Shown in pieces: positions 7,752-15,990 of a DNA stretch of 64,000 bases. The translations under genes were made by a program, and so were the position numbers. The stretch is from Microvirga sp052115485 (GTDB lineage: Bacteria > Pseudomonadota > Alphaproteobacteria > Rhizobiales > Beijerinckiaceae): assembly GCF_052115485.1 (NCBI RefSeq), contig NZ_JBFRGU010000005.1, positions 62,001 to 126,000 of the forward strand. Direction: 5' to 3'. Every line of letters begins with the position of its first letter. Within the stretch, counting starts at the first letter, position 1. The notes below the pieces were generated by a model. The model worked only from the letters and a program-made list of their open reading frames with translations. It made no database searches and was not told the DNA's origin.

Positions 7752-8917
7752 CTAACTTTCGAGCGGGCACGCTGCCCTGCCAGGGGATCGAATTCGGCGG
7801 GGCGCTCCGCAAGGCCGAAGAAATGCTCGATGGCATTCTTGCATCGATCCGCTGCGTGGCCATCGCCGTAGGGATTGACCGCATGCGCCATCGCTTGATG
7901 AGCACTCATATCGGTCAACAAGGTCGAGACTTCGTCGACGATCACGTCCTCACTCGTGCCGACCAGTTTGACGGTCCCGGCGGCGACAGCCTCAGGTCTT
8001 TCCGTCGTCTCCCGCATTACCAAAACCGGCTTGCCGAGGCTCGGGGCTTCTTCCTGCACGCCGCCGCTGTCGGTGAGCACGATGGTCGCCTCGTTCATCG
8101 CCCGCGCGAAATCGCAATAAGCAAGCGGCGACGTGACCACTACGTTGTCGAGACCCTGAAGCGGCGGAAGAAGCACCTCCCGAACCACCGGATTGAGGTG
8201 AGCCGGCAGGAGAAAGACGACCTCGGGAAAGGCCTTGGCGATGCGAACGATGGCCCGTGCAGTCCGCGCCATCGGGTCGCCCCATGACTCGCGCCGGTGA
8301 GCGGTGATCAGAACGGTACGCCGCCCTTTGATCTTCGTCAGATCGAGGTTCTCGATGGGCAGATTCCGCGACACCACATCGAGCAGCGCATCGATGACGG
8401 TGTTGCCGGTGACGAAGATCCTGTCCTCGGGCACGCCATCCGTCAAAAGGTTCTCTCGTGATGTCGGCGTCGGCGCGAGATGCACCGTCGTCAGTTGCGT
8501 CGTGAGACAGCGGTTGGTTTCCTCCGGAAACGGATTGCTGGCATCACGCGTGCGCAATCCGGCCTCGAGATGGATGACCGGAACTCTTTGATAGAATGCG
8601 GCAAGGGCGGCCGCGAGGCAAGTCGTCGTGTCGCCCTGAACGAGAACCGCGTCAGGCTTCTCGACGGCGATCACGTCCGAGACGCCGTTGAGCGCGCGTG
8701 TCGTGATGTCCTGCAATCGCTGTCGTTCGGTGATGATGTCGAGATCGTGGAGCGGCTTGATGCCGAACAGATCATTGACCTGATCGAGCATGGCCCTGTG
8801 CTGACCGGTGACGGCAACGACCGGTTTGATGTGCGCTGATCGTCCCAGCGCCTGGACGAGCGGGGCGACTTTGATGGCTTCCGGACGAGTGCCGTACACA
8901 AAAAGGATCTTGCGCAT
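7724..8917 (-). CDS. wecB: UDP-N-acetylglucosamine 2-epimerase (non-hydrolysing)
   Basis: 397 residues starting MRKILFVYGTRPEAIKVAPL, the hallmark N-terminus of the family, followed by TGQHRAMLDQV, VQGDTTT, HLEAGLRT, FPEETNRCLTT, TAHRRESWG and the C-terminal LTDSGGVQEEAPSLGKPVLVMRETTERPE. The enzyme interconverts UDP-GlcNAc and UDP-ManNAc and supplies the substrate of WecC. I chose the ATG at 8917; an upstream in-frame ATG at 8956 adds 13 residues that are not typical. It runs convergent to wecC and overlaps it by 28 bases. The same fold also covers WbpI, which acts on diacetamido sugars, so that role is possible too. Confidence 0.94.
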   Translation of the reverse strand: MRKILFVYGTRPEAIKVAPLVQALGRSAHIKPVVAVTGQHRAMLDQVNDLFGIKPLHDLDIITERQRLQDITTRALNGVSDVIAVEKPDAVLVQGDTTTCLAAALAAFYQRVPVIHLEAGLRTRDASNPFPEETNRCLTTQLTTVHLAPTPTSRENLLTDGVPEDRIFVTGNTVIDALLDVVSRNLPIENLDLTKIKGRRTVLITAHRRESWGDPMARTARAIVRIAKAFPEVVFLLPAHLNPVVREVLLPPLQGLDNVVVTSPLAYCDFARAMNEATIVLTDSGGVQEEAPSLGKPVLVMRETTERPEAVAAGTVKLVGTSEDVIVDEVSTLLTDMSAHQAMAHAVNPYGDGHAADRCKNAIEHFFGLAERPAEFDPLAGQRARSKVSQFHAPRVS

Positions 8918-9086
8918 TTCGCGAGAAGAACTCCCCGATGCTGACACGTCTGGCATCTAGGTTGGGCCTGACCCCGATCAATCGTCCACACGGCCGCCTT
9001 GTCGGTGCAAGAGAGGTACACCATCGGAGATCACTGGCCTTCTGCCTGGGTGAAGACAGATAATCGGTGACGCGATAGGACCGGCG

Positions 9087-10172
9087 ATGCCGCAAGAGAG
9101 GGTGGGCCTCACCGCACGACAGGACACTGCAGCTCCTCCGACTGCGGTGGGTATTCTGTCGCGAATCGCGGCCGAGGAGGCTATGCGAGCGGGCCTCAGA
9201 ATTTCACCCTTACTCAGAAAAGCTGGTTTGCCTCCGACCCTCGTGAAAGACGAACGCGTTCGCGTCGACGTTCGTGAACAAATCGTTTTCCTCAATCTCG
9301 TCGCGCATGCATTGGACGACCCGTTGCTCGGGTTTCACCTGGCGCGGGATGCGGATCTGCGTGAACTCGGACCGCTCTATTACGTGATGGCCTCATCCCA
9401 GAAGCTTGGCGACGCGTTCGACATCGCAGCGCGATACAGCGCAGTCGTGAACGAAGGTATCCGGACCATCACGAGCCGTAGAGCGAATGCATTTTCGGTT
9501 GAGTTCGATTATGTCGGCGTGGAACGACATCTCGATCGGCACCAGATGATGTTCTGGATCACTTATACTCTAAAGGCGGCACGGTTCTTGACCAAGCGCG
9601 AGCTTACACCGCTCGATGTGAGTTTCGTTCATCAGAACGATGCCGATCCTGCCGAAATGGAGCGCTATTTCGAATGCGTCATCAGGTTCGGTGCTCCGAG
9701 AGATCGGATCTCCTTTGATGCGCGAGCGGTCGACTTGCCCCTTGTGACGGAGGACGAATATCTCAACAGATTCATGGTGAGATATTGCCAAGAGGCGGCG
9801 GGGCGATTGGCGTGGTCGGAGAACCCGCTGCGAACCCGCGTCGAGAACGCAATCGTCCCGCGTCTCCAGGACGGAAGCGCGAGCTTGGGCACGATTGCAA
9901 ACGATCTCGGCTTAAGCCCCCGAACCTTATCCCGTAAGCTCGCCACGGACGACCTGAGCTTCAGCACGATCCTCGATGAACTCCGTTCGGACCTCTCATA
10001 TCGATATTTGCAGAATTATGATCTTTCGATATCCCAGATAGCCTGGCTTCTCGGATACACTGAGGTCAGCTCTTTCGTACATGCTTTCCAGCGATGGGCC
10101 GGAAGATCGCCGACTGACGCACGACGCGCGATCAAGGGAGTCATGGATCGCTCGGCAAGTGGCACTTCCTAA
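9087..10172 (+). CDS. AraC-family transcriptional regulator
   Basis: 361 residues. The N-terminal about 200 residues fit the arabinose-binding-like domain of OruR/ArgR-type AraC proteins (ISPLLRKAGLPPTLVKDERVR, HLARDADLRELGPLYYVMASS). The C-terminal 90 residues are the double helix-turn-helix DNA-binding domain (LGTIANDLGLSPRTLSRKL, SISQIAWLLGYTEVSSFVHAFQRWAGRSPTDAR). It lies upstream of the exosortase operon on the same strand with a gap of 190 bases, and divergent from wecB. It is therefore a candidate regulator of either unit. The effector is unknown. Confidence 0.9.
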   Translation: MPQERVGLTARQDTAAPPTAVGILSRIAAEEAMRAGLRISPLLRKAGLPPTLVKDERVRVDVREQIVFLNLVAHALDDPLLGFHLARDADLRELGPLYYVMASSQKLGDAFDIAARYSAVVNEGIRTITSRRANAFSVEFDYVGVERHLDRHQMMFWITYTLKAARFLTKRELTPLDVSFVHQNDADPAEMERYFECVIRFGAPRDRISFDARAVDLPLVTEDEYLNRFMVRYCQEAAGRLAWSENPLRTRVENAIVPRLQDGSASLGTIANDLGLSPRTLSRKLATDDLSFSTILDELRSDLSYRYLQNYDLSISQIAWLLGYTEVSSFVHAFQRWAGRSPTDARRAIKGVMDRSASGTS

Positions 10173-10362
10173 TCTTCACGGTACCGAAAGCGCATTCGCC
10201 TGATGTATTTTCCTACCCTGCCCTCAATACTATCCCGGATGCTCCACAACGTACTCCCTTTGAGTGTCTTGAAGACACCGGTTCGAAGCGCAAAATGAAA
10301 CAGCACGACAAGACTCGTCTACGAACCTTGAACTTAAGCTTCTCCCATGTTGGAGGCTCGGC

Positions 10363-10692
10363 ATGTTCACTTCGACAAAGATTCTTTTCGCAGCACTCGC
10401 GTTTTCAGCCTTGACGGCTGCCGCGACCGTCGCGGGACATTCATCTAGCGGCGGCTTCTCCTCCTGGTGGGGGAATTGGGGACGAGGCGGTTGGGGACAC
10501 GGCGGCCCCAATGGCGGAGGACAAGGAGGCGGCAACCACCATGGCGGTGGGACGGGCGGTGGGACGGGCGGAGGTTCCGTCGGCGCACCGGGTCCCGTAG
10601 CGGGGGCAGGACTTCCCTTCATCCTGCTCGCTGGCGGATATGTTCTGGTTCGCCGTTATCGCAACCGTCAGAAGATCGAAAAACTCGACTGA
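10363..10692 (+). CDS. Gly-rich secreted protein with exosortase-type C-terminal tail (candidate substrate)
   Basis: 109 residues in three parts: a signal peptide (MFTSTKILFAALAFSALTAA), a low-complexity Gly/His/Trp body (residues about 25-73, GGWGHGGPNGGG and GGGTGGGTGG), and a C-terminal tail. The tail has a short conserved-looking motif PGPVAGAGLP (76-85), a hydrophobic helix to about residue 97 and a basic cluster RRYRNRQK. This motif-helix-basic layout is that of PEP-CTERM-like sorting signals cut by exosortases, though the motif itself is not PEP. An exosortase gene starts one base after its stop codon. The pairing as enzyme and substrate is inferred from layout and position. Confidence 0.75.
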   Translation: MFTSTKILFAALAFSALTAAATVAGHSSSGGFSSWWGNWGRGGWGHGGPNGGGQGGGNHHGGGTGGGTGGGSVGAPGPVAGAGLPFILLAGGYVLVRRYRNRQKIEKLD

Positions 10693-10693
10693 G

Positions 10694-11587
10694 ATGCAGG
10701 CCGATCATCGACTGTCCCATTCTTCCGTCTCGGGGGCTGCTGTCGCCCGAGACGTGGGTAGGGATGCGTGTGCCGCCATAACGGGGGTACCGCGCAACGA
10801 ACTCTTTGCCGGTCTCGTCGTGATCGGATTCATCAACGGAATCCTCGAGCGCATCATGGTGAGCGTTTCGGGCGATGGTATCGTGGGCGCGCTTCTCAAC
10901 ACATTCGATATCAGTGTCATCGTCTGGAGTGCGTGCCTCATCGGACTGTCATTTTTGCTACGTGAACCGGCGCAGCCCACTGGGCGCTCCGACTGGGTCG
11001 TAGCGACCGTCGTTCTTGCCGCTTTTCTCGTGCCTGTGGCGCCGCTGAGCTGGTTGGCCATCTCTGGGCTTGCGATCCACATCCTGAGAACATCACCGCG
11101 CGGCAGTTTCCTCAATCGTGGAGGCTGGATTCTGCTTGCGATGACGGTGCCGATGTTCTGGGGGCGCCTTCTCTTTGCAGTGTTCAGCGATGCCATATTG
11201 CAGGGCGATGCCACGCTCGTCGGCTGGCTGGTGGGAACGCATCGCCTCGGCAATGCGATCGAGTTCGCCGACGGGTCAGGCTATGTCTGGATCGCGCCAG
11301 CCTGTTCCTCGCTGGCGAATGTCTCCCTGGCGATCCTGTGCTGGGTGACGATGACTGAAGTTTTGAAACGCCCGCGCGCGTGGCGAGATGGGGGATGGGT
11401 CTTGCTCGCATGCATCGCGGTGATTGCCATCAACGTCACCCGCATCAGCCTGATCGGTCTCTATCGTGACCATTTCGATCTGATCCATGGCCCCATTGGC
11501 GCGGCCGTCGCGAGCTGGCTCATTTTGGGAGTCACGGTCGGGATTTGCCTGCTGGGAGTCCGACGTGACCTTCCGGCTCGGACTTAG
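10694..11587 (+). CDS. Exosortase (integral-membrane Cys protease/transpeptidase family)
   Basis: 297 residues with about eight predicted membrane helices. The three invariant exosortase residues are visible in the right order and spacing: C204 in APACSSLANV, R250 in AINVTRISLIG and H265 in DLIHGPIGAAVASW. Exosortases recognise C-terminal motif-helix-basic tails on secreted proteins and cleave or transfer them at the membrane, usually in bacteria that make exopolysaccharide. I chose the ATG at 10694, one base after the stop of the Gly-rich gene. An upstream in-frame start would overlap that gene. The 3' end overlaps the next gene by 23 bases. The subtype cannot be assigned without profile searches. 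Confidence 0.85.
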   Translation: MQADHRLSHSSVSGAAVARDVGRDACAAITGVPRNELFAGLVVIGFINGILERIMVSVSGDGIVGALLNTFDISVIVWSACLIGLSFLLREPAQPTGRSDWVVATVVLAAFLVPVAPLSWLAISGLAIHILRTSPRGSFLNRGGWILLAMTVPMFWGRLLFAVFSDAILQGDATLVGWLVGTHRLGNAIEFADGSGYVWIAPACSSLANVSLAILCWVTMTEVLKRPRAWRDGGWVLLACIAVIAINVTRISLIGLYRDHFDLIHGPIGAAVASWLILGVTVGICLLGVRRDLPART

Positions 11588-12044
11588 CGCGGTTTTCGGA
11601 CTGGCGCTGGCAGCGAGCGTTGCTCTCAAGGTGCCGGGCGTCGCGGACATTGCCGCGGTGACGGAAAGCACGATCCCGGACAAAATCGCGACCGTTCTCC
11701 GGCAGGATGGTTTTCAGGTGCGGCAGGACGTTCCCGACTACGATCTGAGCTGGGTCTCAGGTGTTTCAGGCTCCTGCAACGTTCTCGTCGCCCCGGTCGC
11801 GCCGCAAGGTTGGCATCGATCCTTGATCACGCAAGTCGCCAAGGGCAACCCGATCCTTTACATCGTCAATGGACAAACCTATGCCGAGCAGCCGATCCTG
11901 AGAACGCGGGCCCAATATTATTGGAGCAAACTGAATCGCTATCTCGGTCTGAGCGCTCCGGGCCGCCCTGTCATCGCCGTCATCGCTCCAACGGCCTGTG
12001 AGCGCTTGCCTCTCGACGGGCTTGCAGCATTGTCGATGCAATGA
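11565..12044 (+). CDS. Exosortase-operon accessory protein, unknown function
   Basis: 159 residues from a GTG start (VTFRLGLSAVFGLALAASVAL). An N-terminal signal or anchor is followed by a periplasmic domain with SGVSGSCNVLVAPVAPQGWH, NPILYIVNGQTY and a Cys pair (SCNV, TACERL) that could form a disulfide. Its position after the exosortase is that taken by EpsI in other exosortase loci, but I see no clear EpsI similarity. It overlaps the exosortase by 23 bases and the next gene by ATGA, so coupled translation is likely. Homologues of this shape accompany exosortases, which suggests help in processing or substrate handling. Confidence 0.72.
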   Translation: MTFRLGLSAVFGLALAASVALKVPGVADIAAVTESTIPDKIATVLRQDGFQVRQDVPDYDLSWVSGVSGSCNVLVAPVAPQGWHRSLITQVAKGNPILYIVNGQTYAEQPILRTRAQYYWSKLNRYLGLSAPGRPVIAVIAPTACERLPLDGLAALSMQ

Positions 12045-12439
12045 GCGGACGAGCGGCGAGGATCCCATTTCAAGTGTCCGACATGACCGTCAGAGTGTTT
12101 TTTCGCTGGGTCGCGTGGCTGCTCGTCGCGGCTGTCGCGGCCTTCACGCTTTTGCCGATCGGATTTAGGCCCGTCACTGCGGCTCCTGCCGATCTGGAGC
12201 GGTTCGTAGCCTTCGCGGCAATCGGCGGGGCATTCTACTTCGGCTATCCCAACCACCATGTCGGCTACGCCCTGCTGGTTCTCGGAATAGCCGGTCTGTT
12301 CGAACTTATGCAGGACATCATTCCAGGCCGCCACGGCCAAGTCCACGATTATGCCGTAAAGGCCGCAGGCGCGGTGGTAGGCACATTGCTGGCAAGATTG
12401 GTGGAACGGATCGTCGCCCTGCGGGCAATCCCAAAATGA
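12041..12439 (+). CDS. VanZ-like membrane protein
   Basis: 132 residues with three or four membrane helices. It carries the VanZ-like core: an N-terminal helix ending in TLLPIGFRP, then FAAIGGAFYFGYP, LFELMQDIIPGRHGQVHDYAVKAAGAVVG. The last block matches the conserved GR-x-x-x-x-D tract of the family. VanZ-like proteins often sit in polysaccharide and exosortase loci but their biochemical role is not known. It starts in an ATGA overlap with the previous gene and is the last gene of the operon. A strong hairpin follows two bases after its stop codon. An internal ATG (MTVRVFF, 12083) is an alternative start. Confidence 0.72.
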   Translation: MSGRAARIPFQVSDMTVRVFFRWVAWLLVAAVAAFTLLPIGFRPVTAAPADLERFVAFAAIGGAFYFGYPNHHVGYALLVLGIAGLFELMQDIIPGRHGQVHDYAVKAAGAVVGTLLARLVERIVALRAIPK

Positions 12440-12441
12440 AA

Positions 12442-12465
12442 CGGCCCCGACTCGCGCCGGGGCCG
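12442..12465 (-). terminator. Intrinsic terminator between convergent genes
   Basis: A perfect 8-bp stem CGGCCCCG/CGGGGCCG with a short loop lies between the VanZ-like gene and the RTX protein gene. On the minus strand it is followed by TTTCATTTT, so it best serves the RTX gene. On the plus strand there is no good T tract. Confidence 0.65.
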
Positions 12466-12485
12466 CTCCTGTTCACGAATCGACG

Positions 12486-13760
12486 TTAGACGATGAAGAA
12501 ATCGGCCTTCGTGAGCTTCGCGAGATTGCTGATGGTGGCGAACTGCACCGCAGCGCCGGAACCATTGCCGTCGGCATCGTAATAAACCGCGCCGGTCTTA
12601 TTGTTGTAGATGATGTGATCATCGGCATCGAGCGCCTTGTCGCCGATCCTGAACTCGCTCGAAGCAAGCGTACCTGCCTTGAGATTCGTGAAGATCGCCT
12701 TCGAAAGCTGGATCGTGTCGTACGTCGGGTTGAAGTCCGTGATCTTGTCGACGTTCGTGCTCTTGTTCAGCTTCGTATCGAAGATGAACGTATCTTTGCC
12801 AACGCCACCGGAAAGGATGTCGTTGCCACCCTTGCCGTTCAGCTTGTCGTTGCCGTTATAGCCGAAGATCTTGTCGACCGTCGAGCTGCTACCCGTCAGG
12901 ACGTCGTTGCCCCAACCACCCTTAATGACCTTCTCGGTCGAAGTCGGAGGGGTCGTGGGATCCGTCGGCGCCGGGTCGGGAGTGGGGGTGGGTGTCGGCG
13001 TCGGGTTCGGGGACCCGCCGGGGGGCACGTCGCCGGGCATACCTTCGGTGTTACCCGACATGTAAGGGGTGTTCTTGTTGAACGAGGCGTAGCCCCACTG
13101 ACCCTTGCCGAGGAAGTTGTTGGTGAACGACACACCGGTGATCGCGCCGCCGGAGAACTGGCCATCCGAATAGATCGTATAGCCACCGCCGGCGAGGTAG
13201 TTGTTGTCGACCGCAATGTTCGAAATCGGCCCGAAATAGTTGTCGATCATCACCGCCGAGGTGTTGGTGTGGTCGTTGATGATCGTGTTGTGGGTGATCT
13301 TGACATTCGAGACGTTACCGTCGATCGCGACGCCATCGTAGTGCGGGCCGGACCAGTTGGACTGCAAGTCGTGAATGTAGTTGTCCTGGATGATCGTTCC
13401 CGAGCCGGTTACGTAGATACCGTCCTCGACATTGTGGATGTTGTTGCCGATGAAGGTACCGGCGCCGCTGATGCCGCGGACGCCCTCGGCGGCCTGACCG
13501 TCGATGTCACAATTCTTGATCGTCGCACCGCCAGCGCGGATGTCGATGACGGCCCAGCTGTTGGCCGAAATCTTGCAGTTCTCCAACGTCACGTTCGCGG
13601 CGTTGATGGTCACGGTACCCTTGATGTCGAGGTTACGGATGACCGTTCCTGGTGTGTTGATGACCAAACTTCCCGAGGAAGTCAGAGTCACGCCAGCCGG
13701 AACACCAGTATTCGACGCGTTTGGAAAGCCCGAAAGGGCAGCAGAAGACACAGTAGCCAT
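12486..13760 (-). CDS. Right-handed beta-helix protein with RTX calcium-binding tail
   Basis: 424 residues with no N-terminal signal peptide. Residues about 30-240 form parallel beta-helix repeats rich in Asn and Gly (ANVTLENCKIS, GATIKNCDIDG, SGTIIQDNYIHDLQ, SNVKITHNTIIND, SNIAVDNNYLAGG). A Pro/Thr linker (NPTPTPTPTPDPAP) follows. Residues about 285-330 carry RTX nonapeptide-like repeats (GWGNDVLTG, GYNGNDKLNGKGGNDILSGG). The last residues TKADFFIV match a type I secretion signal. Right-handed helix proteins of this kind are often polysaccharide lyases, hydrolases or epimerases, but no catalytic set can be assigned. Its position within the exopolysaccharide locus suggests a role on the product. 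No type I exporter is in the window. Confidence 0.87.
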   Translation of the reverse strand: MATVSSAALSGFPNASNTGVPAGVTLTSSGSLVINTPGTVIRNLDIKGTVTINAANVTLENCKISANSWAVIDIRAGGATIKNCDIDGQAAEGVRGISGAGTFIGNNIHNVEDGIYVTGSGTIIQDNYIHDLQSNWSGPHYDGVAIDGNVSNVKITHNTIINDHTNTSAVMIDNYFGPISNIAVDNNYLAGGGYTIYSDGQFSGGAITGVSFTNNFLGKGQWGYASFNKNTPYMSGNTEGMPGDVPPGGSPNPTPTPTPTPDPAPTDPTTPPTSTEKVIKGGWGNDVLTGSSSTVDKIFGYNGNDKLNGKGGNDILSGGVGKDTFIFDTKLNKSTNVDKITDFNPTYDTIQLSKAIFTNLKAGTLASSEFRIGDKALDADDHIIYNNKTGAVYYDADGNGSGAAVQFATISNLAKLTKADFFIV

Positions 13761-14341
13761 AATAATCCCTTACCTTACGGTAGGTTACCGAAAATGGATT
13801 TGAGTCGAACGGGCTGTTATGACGTGGTGCCAACTGATAAGCGGCACCGGTCAATTATTTTTGTTCACCGATCGACCGATGAGTGCCCCCAAGAGACTAA
13901 ATCTCTAAAGTGGTAATTCCGAATACACGTGACTGTGAAGATTGGTCTTGTGATTATTAGACAGTTCTTTGTTATTTGCGGCCAGCTTGGCCGGAACGAG
14001 CGATAATTTGAAGCGCGGCTATAATAATGGCGATATCATGACAAATATTCATCATTTCATTGACGGCATTCCCTAGATGTTCGTGTAGGATGGGAATGGA
14101 TTACTGCTGGAAACGGAAGTTACATTGAATAATGACCGTCTGAGATGGCTCCGGTCCCCCACGTCACGCCACTCCGTTATGGGAAAAAACGGGGATCGAA
14201 CGGCTACCTCTTTCGAGAGGCTTGCCGGTGCTTCCGCCAGCCACAGTTCCTTGAACTGAGAATTTCCAAATTCCTCGAGGCTTGTTCGCGCACGCGGCTG
14301 GTGACGTGGCCTTGGGTGAACCGACCCAACGAGTGGATTGC
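13761..14341. other. AT-richer intergenic region, no gene seen
   Basis: About 580 bases between the divergent RTX beta-helix gene and the methyltransferase gene. It is clearly richer in A and T than its surroundings and has stop codons in most frames. It probably contains both promoters. One open frame around 14145-14345 lacks coding character and I do not call it. Confidence 0.5.
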
Positions 14342-15073
14342 ATGACAGATCATCGGGTTTCACTACGTTTCGTAGAACAGGCGCAAGGCGGAGAGATGCC
14401 TGAAAAGAAGCTGCCTTATGACAACAAGAGGTCCATTCCCTCGATCATGCGGAGACGGCGGTTCCGCGTGGTCAATCGGTTGATCGAGGATATCATCGAG
14501 AAAAGGGGTTCATGCCGTATTCTCGATCTCGGCGGAACGCACTTCTACTGGGCCTTGAATGAGGAATATCTCAAAACGCGGCGGCGCCAGATAACGATCA
14601 TCGTCGCGAATGTCGACGCGCTGCCCGAGCAGCAGAACGACGATCTATACGAGTACGTCATCGGCGACGCGACCGCCCCGGACCTCTACGCCGCGCACGA
14701 CTACGATCTGATTCATTCGAATTCGGTCATCGAGCATGTGGGTGGATGGCCCAAAGTCAAAGCGATGGCAGACCACATTCGGGCCTCGCAGCGCAATTAC
14801 TACATTCAGACACCGAATTACTGGTTCCCGATCGAACCTCATTTCCGCTCTGTGGGCTTTCAATGGCTGCCGGAATCGACACGTGCGGAAATGCTCATGA
14901 AGCGCCGACGCGGCTTTCGCGGTCCCGCCAAGGATTGGGAAGCGGCGATGGAGCTGGTCGAGACAGTAAAACTCCTGACAGCCTCCCAGCTCCGTGGGCT
15001 CTTTCCGGACGCCGAACTGTTGCGGGAACGGATCGGCCCTCTTACAAAGTCTTTCATGGTGGTTCGCGGTTGA
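14342..15073 (+). CDS. SAM-dependent methyltransferase, class I
   Basis: 243 residues. Motif I is CRILDLGGTHFYW, followed by an acidic residue at the end of strand two (ANVDAL) and YDLIHSNSVIEHVGGWPKVKAMADHIRAS, the methyltransferase 'post-I' region. YYIQTPNYWFPIEPHF is a strong family signature of methyltransferases in polysaccharide clusters. The probable role is O-methylation of a sugar or terminal residue of the repeat unit or chain. I chose the ATG at 14342 (MTDHRVSLRF); an ATG at 14396 (MPEKKLPYDN) also fits. It stands alone on the plus strand between minus-strand genes. Confidence 0.82.
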   Translation: MTDHRVSLRFVEQAQGGEMPEKKLPYDNKRSIPSIMRRRRFRVVNRLIEDIIEKRGSCRILDLGGTHFYWALNEEYLKTRRRQITIIVANVDALPEQQNDDLYEYVIGDATAPDLYAAHDYDLIHSNSVIEHVGGWPKVKAMADHIRASQRNYYIQTPNYWFPIEPHFRSVGFQWLPESTRAEMLMKRRRGFRGPAKDWEAAMELVETVKLLTASQLRGLFPDAELLRERIGPLTKSFMVVRG

Positions 15074-15105
15074 CCGCGCCGCCGTCCGTGCAACGCGCTT
15101 AGCGC

Positions 15106-15132
15106 AAAAAAAAAGGCGTACGGCTGCGCCCT
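15106..15132 (-). terminator. Possible intrinsic terminator of the kinase/chain-length operon
   Basis: On the minus strand a short GC-rich stem (GGCG...CGCC) is followed by nine T residues, downstream of the BY-kinase stop codon. The stem is short, so confidence is moderate. Confidence 0.45.
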
Positions 15133-15189
15133 GCGGGCTTAGACCCCCTGTCGCGCGACAGTAGCACCTTGCAGAGCGCTGGAGAGAAA

Positions 15190-15981
15190 TCAGTAGCCGT
15201 ATTTCTCGGGTCCATACTCACATTTGTTCAGCACGACCCCGAGAACATTGGTCTCCTGCGATAGGGTGCGCTCGCAAACATCGACTTCGCTGAGCGTGCT
15301 CGCTTCGGCCGCCACCACGAGGATCACGCAGTCGACATTGGGCAGAAAGGCCAGGACATCGTCGTTGACGAGCATGGGCGGCAAGTCGAAAAGCAGGATG
15401 TTCGGCTGCAGCTTGTCTTTCAGCCCCGTGAGGATCGACGGCGTCTTCGGACTTTGCAGCAATTCAGCGGTGTAGGAAACGGGATAGGAATTTGCGCCGA
15501 CGGCGATGTTCTCGCCGCAGCGCACGAACGTATCCTCCAAGGCGCTTTCCCCTTTCAGGAAGCGCTCCATGGAATAGACTTTCTCCAATCCAAGAACGCT
15601 GCCCACCCGGGGACGCCGAAGGTCGAGATCGACGAGAACCGTCCGGCAATCTTTCAGATTGGCCAGGCTGAAAGCCAGATTGAGGCTGACGACGGTCTTG
15701 CCGCAACCCGGCGTCGGAGAGGTGATGGCGACGGAAGTCCAGTTGTTCTGGCGCATCGTCTTCAGAATTTTCGTGCGCAGAATGTCGAAGGTGAAATTGG
15801 CCTTGTCCGTCCGGTCGATGGTGACGACGCGCCCATGGGCCACCCGTTTGCGATCCAGATTCACATGAGACAGCTTCGTCCAGGACGCGTCGTTCGCGGG
15901 TGGCGGTGGGCCGACTTCTGGAAATGCGACCAGGGCGATTTCCTTTTCCGTTTTCTCGATTGCGGCTTGAATGCGATCCAT
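15190..15981 (-). CDS. BY-kinase (CpsD/ExoP C-domain-like tyrosine autokinase)
   Basis: 263 residues. It has a P-loop SPTPGCGKTVVSLNLA (88-103), Walker A' VLVDLDLRRP (115-124) and Walker B ILLFDLPPML. BY-kinases pair with a Wzz-type membrane protein and control polymer length by cycles of phosphorylation. Here the kinase is a separate protein encoded nine bases after the chain-length gene, as in Gram-positive CpsC/CpsD, not fused as in E. coli Wzc or Rhizobium ExoP. The C-terminal tail has only KYGY instead of a Tyr-rich cluster, so autophosphorylation may be minimal or occur elsewhere. The frame begins MDRIQAAIEK. Confidence 0.87.
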   Translation of the reverse strand: MDRIQAAIEKTEKEIALVAFPEVGPPPPANDASWTKLSHVNLDRKRVAHGRVVTIDRTDKANFTFDILRTKILKTMRQNNWTSVAITSPTPGCGKTVVSLNLAFSLANLKDCRTVLVDLDLRRPRVGSVLGLEKVYSMERFLKGESALEDTFVRCGENIAVGANSYPVSYTAELLQSPKTPSILTGLKDKLQPNILLFDLPPMLVNDDVLAFLPNVDCVILVVAAEASTLSEVDVCERTLSQETNVLGVVLNKCEYGPEKYGY

Positions 15982-15990
15982 GGTGTACGC

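Noticed and set aside
12960..13040. Short tandem GT/CG-rich repeat inside the RTX gene
   Set aside because: It encodes the Pro/Thr linker (PTPTPTPTP) and needs no separate explanation.
12615..13916. 433-codon plus-strand frame opposite the RTX beta-helix gene
   Set aside because: Its sequence is low-complexity Val/Asp/Arg, typical of antisense reading of repeat-rich Gly/Asn codons. The minus-strand frame has clear beta-helix and RTX motifs.
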